A DNA stretch of 26,499 nt. It comes from Firmicutes bacterium UBA5388 (lineage in GTDB: Bacteria > Bacillota > UBA4882 > UBA10575). The DNA is taken from assembly GCA_002409975.1 (NCBI GenBank), contig DHOO01000043.1, forward strand, positions 44,979 through 71,477, read 5' to 3'. Numbering within the stretch: the stretch's first letter is position 1; each line of letters opens with the position of its first letter. Below, piece by piece: positions 24,641 to 26,499 of this stretch. Both the position numbers and the translations under genes were made by a program. Under the pieces are notes generated by a model, which saw only the letters and a list, made by a program, of their open reading frames with translations, was not told where the DNA came from and ran no database searches.

Positions 24641-26345
24641 AACCATTCCCTTCCTGTTCTTGCATGATCTCAATCAACTCTAACAATGTAGCTTTGGTCT
24701 CAGAAGTACTTTCCCCTAATAATCCGGCAATTTCCTGGGCAATTTGCATTTGTTCCCTGATCACCTTAGAAGCTCGTGTTAAAGCTTCCTGACGCATACT
24801 ATCAAATTTGCTTTTCCGTCGTTCCTCTGCTGTTACATCTGTAAAAATTCCGATCACTACGCCATATTTAGCCAGTGGATAGATGGTCTGTCTAGTGATT
24901 AGATTCAGTTTTTTATACAGTTTTTGACAACTACATGCGTTCTGTGTTTTCCAGGCTCTGCGAAAATTCGCCGCATTAATAAACTTATCTAGTTTACACC
25001 CTCTCGCCAGCCTCTCCTTGAGGTTAAACATGCGATCCGCTGCTGGATTAAACTCCTGTATAATTAGATCTTTATCCACGACGATAATACCATTATCTGT
25101 ACTTTCTACTACCGCATTAGAGAAGGACTGTGCTTTATTTTTCATATATGGTATACACATTTCTAGTTCGGCTAGTCCCCGACATACCGCTTCCGCTTTC
25201 TCCCGACAGCTGGAGTAACCACACCCCCCACAATTGGTCTCATCTTCCGGTGTAAATTTACCAGTAAGCGCTAACACTTTCCGAATCTCTTCTTCAGTGG
25301 GAGTCACCTCTTTAAACTGAGAGGCAGTGTGTTTTCGCTTAAGATTAACCTCAACCTCTCTCTTCTCTTCTTCCCTCTTAAATTCCGGCGCATTAGTAAA
25401 ATGATACAGTCTGGCTTTCCGTACAGGAAGCGTCAGGTTGTTATCCATCGCCGGGCCACCAATACATCCACCCGGACAAGCCAGAGCTTCAATAAATCTG
25501 GGTTTAATCTGGCCCTTACTAAGAGCTTCAAAAGTTTCCATACACTCTCGTAGTCCAGAAACAGAAATAACCTCTGCTGAGAGGGAGTCGCAAATTCCTG
25601 CTGCTTTAAGAATTCCTTGTTTCAGAGGAAAAGTATGAATTTCTGACATAAACTCATCAGGAAACTGATCTGCCAGTTCCTCCGGTTCAATCTTTTTTTG
25701 CGTAAAAAATGAAATTAATTCGTTAAAAGTTAAAACAACATCAATAAAGGGACGGGCATCCTCTAGTTCTCGTTCGTCCTTTTTGGCAAAACAAGGCCCA
25801 ACAAAGACCACTTTCGTATTTTCACCCCATTCAGCTTTTAACTGTTTCCCATGAGCAACCATAGGTGAGATCAATCCTGATAGCGATGGAAGTAAAGAAG
25901 GGAAATACTTTTCTATGATATTCACCGTTACCGGGCAACAGCTCGTAATAATAGTATGGGTATTATTTTCTTGCATTAGCTTTCCATATGCCATCGCTAC
26001 CGGTTTTGCTCCTAGAAGCGTTTCCTCTACCCTAAAAACTCCCGCTTTTTTTAAAGCCGCCACCAGTTTCCACGGAGAAGAAAATGAGGAGGTTGCTAGA
26101 TATGACGGCGCTAATGACACAATTACGCGTTCATGATTAGATATAAATTCTTCTAATAATGGTACTTGCGAAACTGTGCTTTTAGCTTGCTGAGGACAGA
26201 CGGCGATACACTTCCCACATAAAATGCATTTTTCCTCTACTACCCATGCCTGCCCCTCCTTTAAACCAATAGCTTTAACTGGACAATAGCGAATACATTT
26301 ATAACAATCACGACACTCCGCTTTACTAGTAAAAATCGTGCTCAT
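24624..26345 (-). CDS. Sensory [FeFe]-hydrogenase-like protein with PAS domain (group C, HydS type)
   Basis: This 573-residue cytoplasmic protein is predicted to sense H2 or redox state rather than make H2. In order it has two [4Fe-4S] sites (C11, C14, C17, C21 and C40, C43, C46, C50), an H-cluster domain, a further [4Fe-4S] site (C372, C375, C380, C397, in NCGGCGYSSC), a PAS domain (about 408-510) and a C-terminal helical tail. The H-cluster motifs are TSCCPV (C136, C137), VGPCFAKKDE (C185) and ALACPGGCIGGP (C290, C294), so all ligands are kept. The PAS domain contains a CSC pair (C461, C463). The tail has no histidine kinase, so output probably passes to the phosphatase encoded next, whose gene it overlaps. 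The ATG has GGGAGGGAG upstream and is first in the operon. Confidence 0.88.
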   Translation of the reverse strand: MSTIFTSKAECRDCYKCIRYCPVKAIGLKEGQAWVVEEKCILCGKCIAVCPQQAKSTVSQVPLLEEFISNHERVIVSLAPSYLATSSFSSPWKLVAALKKAGVFRVEETLLGAKPVAMAYGKLMQENNTHTIITSCCPVTVNIIEKYFPSLLPSLSGLISPMVAHGKQLKAEWGENTKVVFVGPCFAKKDERELEDARPFIDVVLTFNELISFFTQKKIEPEELADQFPDEFMSEIHTFPLKQGILKAAGICDSLSAEVISVSGLRECMETFEALSKGQIKPRFIEALACPGGCIGGPAMDNNLTLPVRKARLYHFTNAPEFKREEEKREVEVNLKRKHTASQFKEVTPTEEEIRKVLALTGKFTPEDETNCGGCGYSSCREKAEAVCRGLAELEMCIPYMKNKAQSFSNAVVESTDNGIIVVDKDLIIQEFNPAADRMFNLKERLARGCKLDKFINAANFRRAWKTQNACSCQKLYKKLNLITRQTIYPLAKYGVVIGIFTDVTAEERRKSKFDSMRQEALTRASKVIREQMQIAQEIAGLLGESTSETKATLLELIEIMQEQEGNGYDTQN

Positions 26346-26499
26346 ATTCTCTCCCTCCCTTTTATTTTGTTTTCTTTCTACTTAGAAAATAGCTCTAGTT
26401 GATTCACCCGACTTTGATTAATACACTAGCGTGTACATGCGGAAGTCGGCGTGAACACCTAATTAAAGATGCCTTTGAGGCTTGTCGACTCACCTGGCT
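26346..26499 (-). promoter_or_regulatory. Leader region of hydrogenase cluster with nested inverted repeats
   Basis: This 154-base stretch upstream of the sensory hydrogenase gene holds no ORF I can support. It contains an outer stem CACCCGACTT (26405-26414) with AAGTCGGCGTG (26443-26453), ten pairs with one bulge, and inside it a five-bp hairpin TACAC/GTGTA (26422-26435). No T-tract follows, so it is not a simple terminator. A weaker TTTTCT/AGAAAA dyad lies at 26370-26389. Promoter or operator function is likely from position only; no Rex-like or consensus promoter motif is clear. Confidence 0.35.

Noticed and set aside
25696..25707. TTTTGCGTAAAA, an exact reverse complement of the candidate LacI operator, inside the sensory hydrogenase gene
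   Set aside because: It encodes part of a normal FFTQKK stretch in the middle of a gene and far from a start, so it is more likely coincidence than an operator.
26370..26389. TTTTCT-N8-AGAAAA dyad as a Rex operator
   Set aside because: It lacks the TTGTGA/TTGTTA half-sites of known Rex operators. No good Rex site was found in front of this operon.
20137..26456. Shared decamer GTTCACGCCG (minus strand) after the SIMPL gene and before the hydrogenase cluster, as a dispersed repeat
   Set aside because: The similarity does not extend beyond about ten bases and the flanks differ, so a repeat family is not supported from this window alone.

Overview
The window looks like a piece of a saccharolytic, hydrogen-producing anaerobe of the Bacillota (Clostridia or Limnochordia-like). 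Reasons: strong AGGAGG-type ribosome binding sites, frequent TTG starts (six genes), a c-di-AMP riboswitch, Rex, a LacI-type sugar regulator, several CUT1 sugar transporters and two [FeFe]-hydrogenase-type proteins. I cannot name a genus. One solute-binding protein has a Sec signal but no lipobox cysteine, which would fit a diderm lineage. I see no tRNA, rRNA, CRISPR array, transposase or phage gene.

Layout. (1) 73-1980, minus strand: an LplB/LplC-type permease pair whose binding protein probably lies off the left edge. (2) 2133-5201, plus strand: a consensus promoter, a ydaO/yuaA-type c-di-AMP riboswitch with terminator, an ABC transporter with an extra N-terminal domain, and a DUF1854 protein. 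(3) 5261-18650, minus strand: a large beta-mannoside-type locus, read from right to left. It holds a GH130 enzyme, a DUF1861 protein, a lipoprotein binding protein with two permeases, a small lipoprotein, a membrane-anchored protein resembling an alpha-toroid glycosidase, a second non-lipidated binding protein with two permeases, and a GH2 beta-mannosidase. Between DUF1861 and the first binding protein is a decayed 3' end of another permease gene. (4) 18853-19890: a LacI-family repressor. Near-palindromic TTTTnCGnAAAA sites lie in front of it and in front of the GH130 gene. (5) 20152-20886: an exported SIMPL-domain protein with its own terminator. (6) 21088-26345, minus strand: a tight five-gene redox/hydrogen cluster encoding a PAS-containing sensory [FeFe]-hydrogenase-like protein, a SpoIIE/PP2C phosphatase with an extra C-terminal domain, a thioredoxin-like [2Fe-2S] protein, a group-B-type [FeFe]-hydrogenase and Rex.

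How it fits together (inference). The CUT1 systems import manno-oligosaccharides released outside the cell. GH130 and GH2 enzymes split them in the cytoplasm, under LacI control. The reductant from sugar fermentation is handled or sensed by the hydrogenase/Rex cluster, whose output seems to be a serine/threonine phosphatase rather than a histidine kinase. The riboswitch unit ties an unassigned DUF1854-type transporter to c-di-AMP, that is, to osmotic, potassium or cell-wall control. None of the three CUT1 systems has its own ATPase here, so a shared MsmX/MsmK-type ATPase elsewhere is expected.
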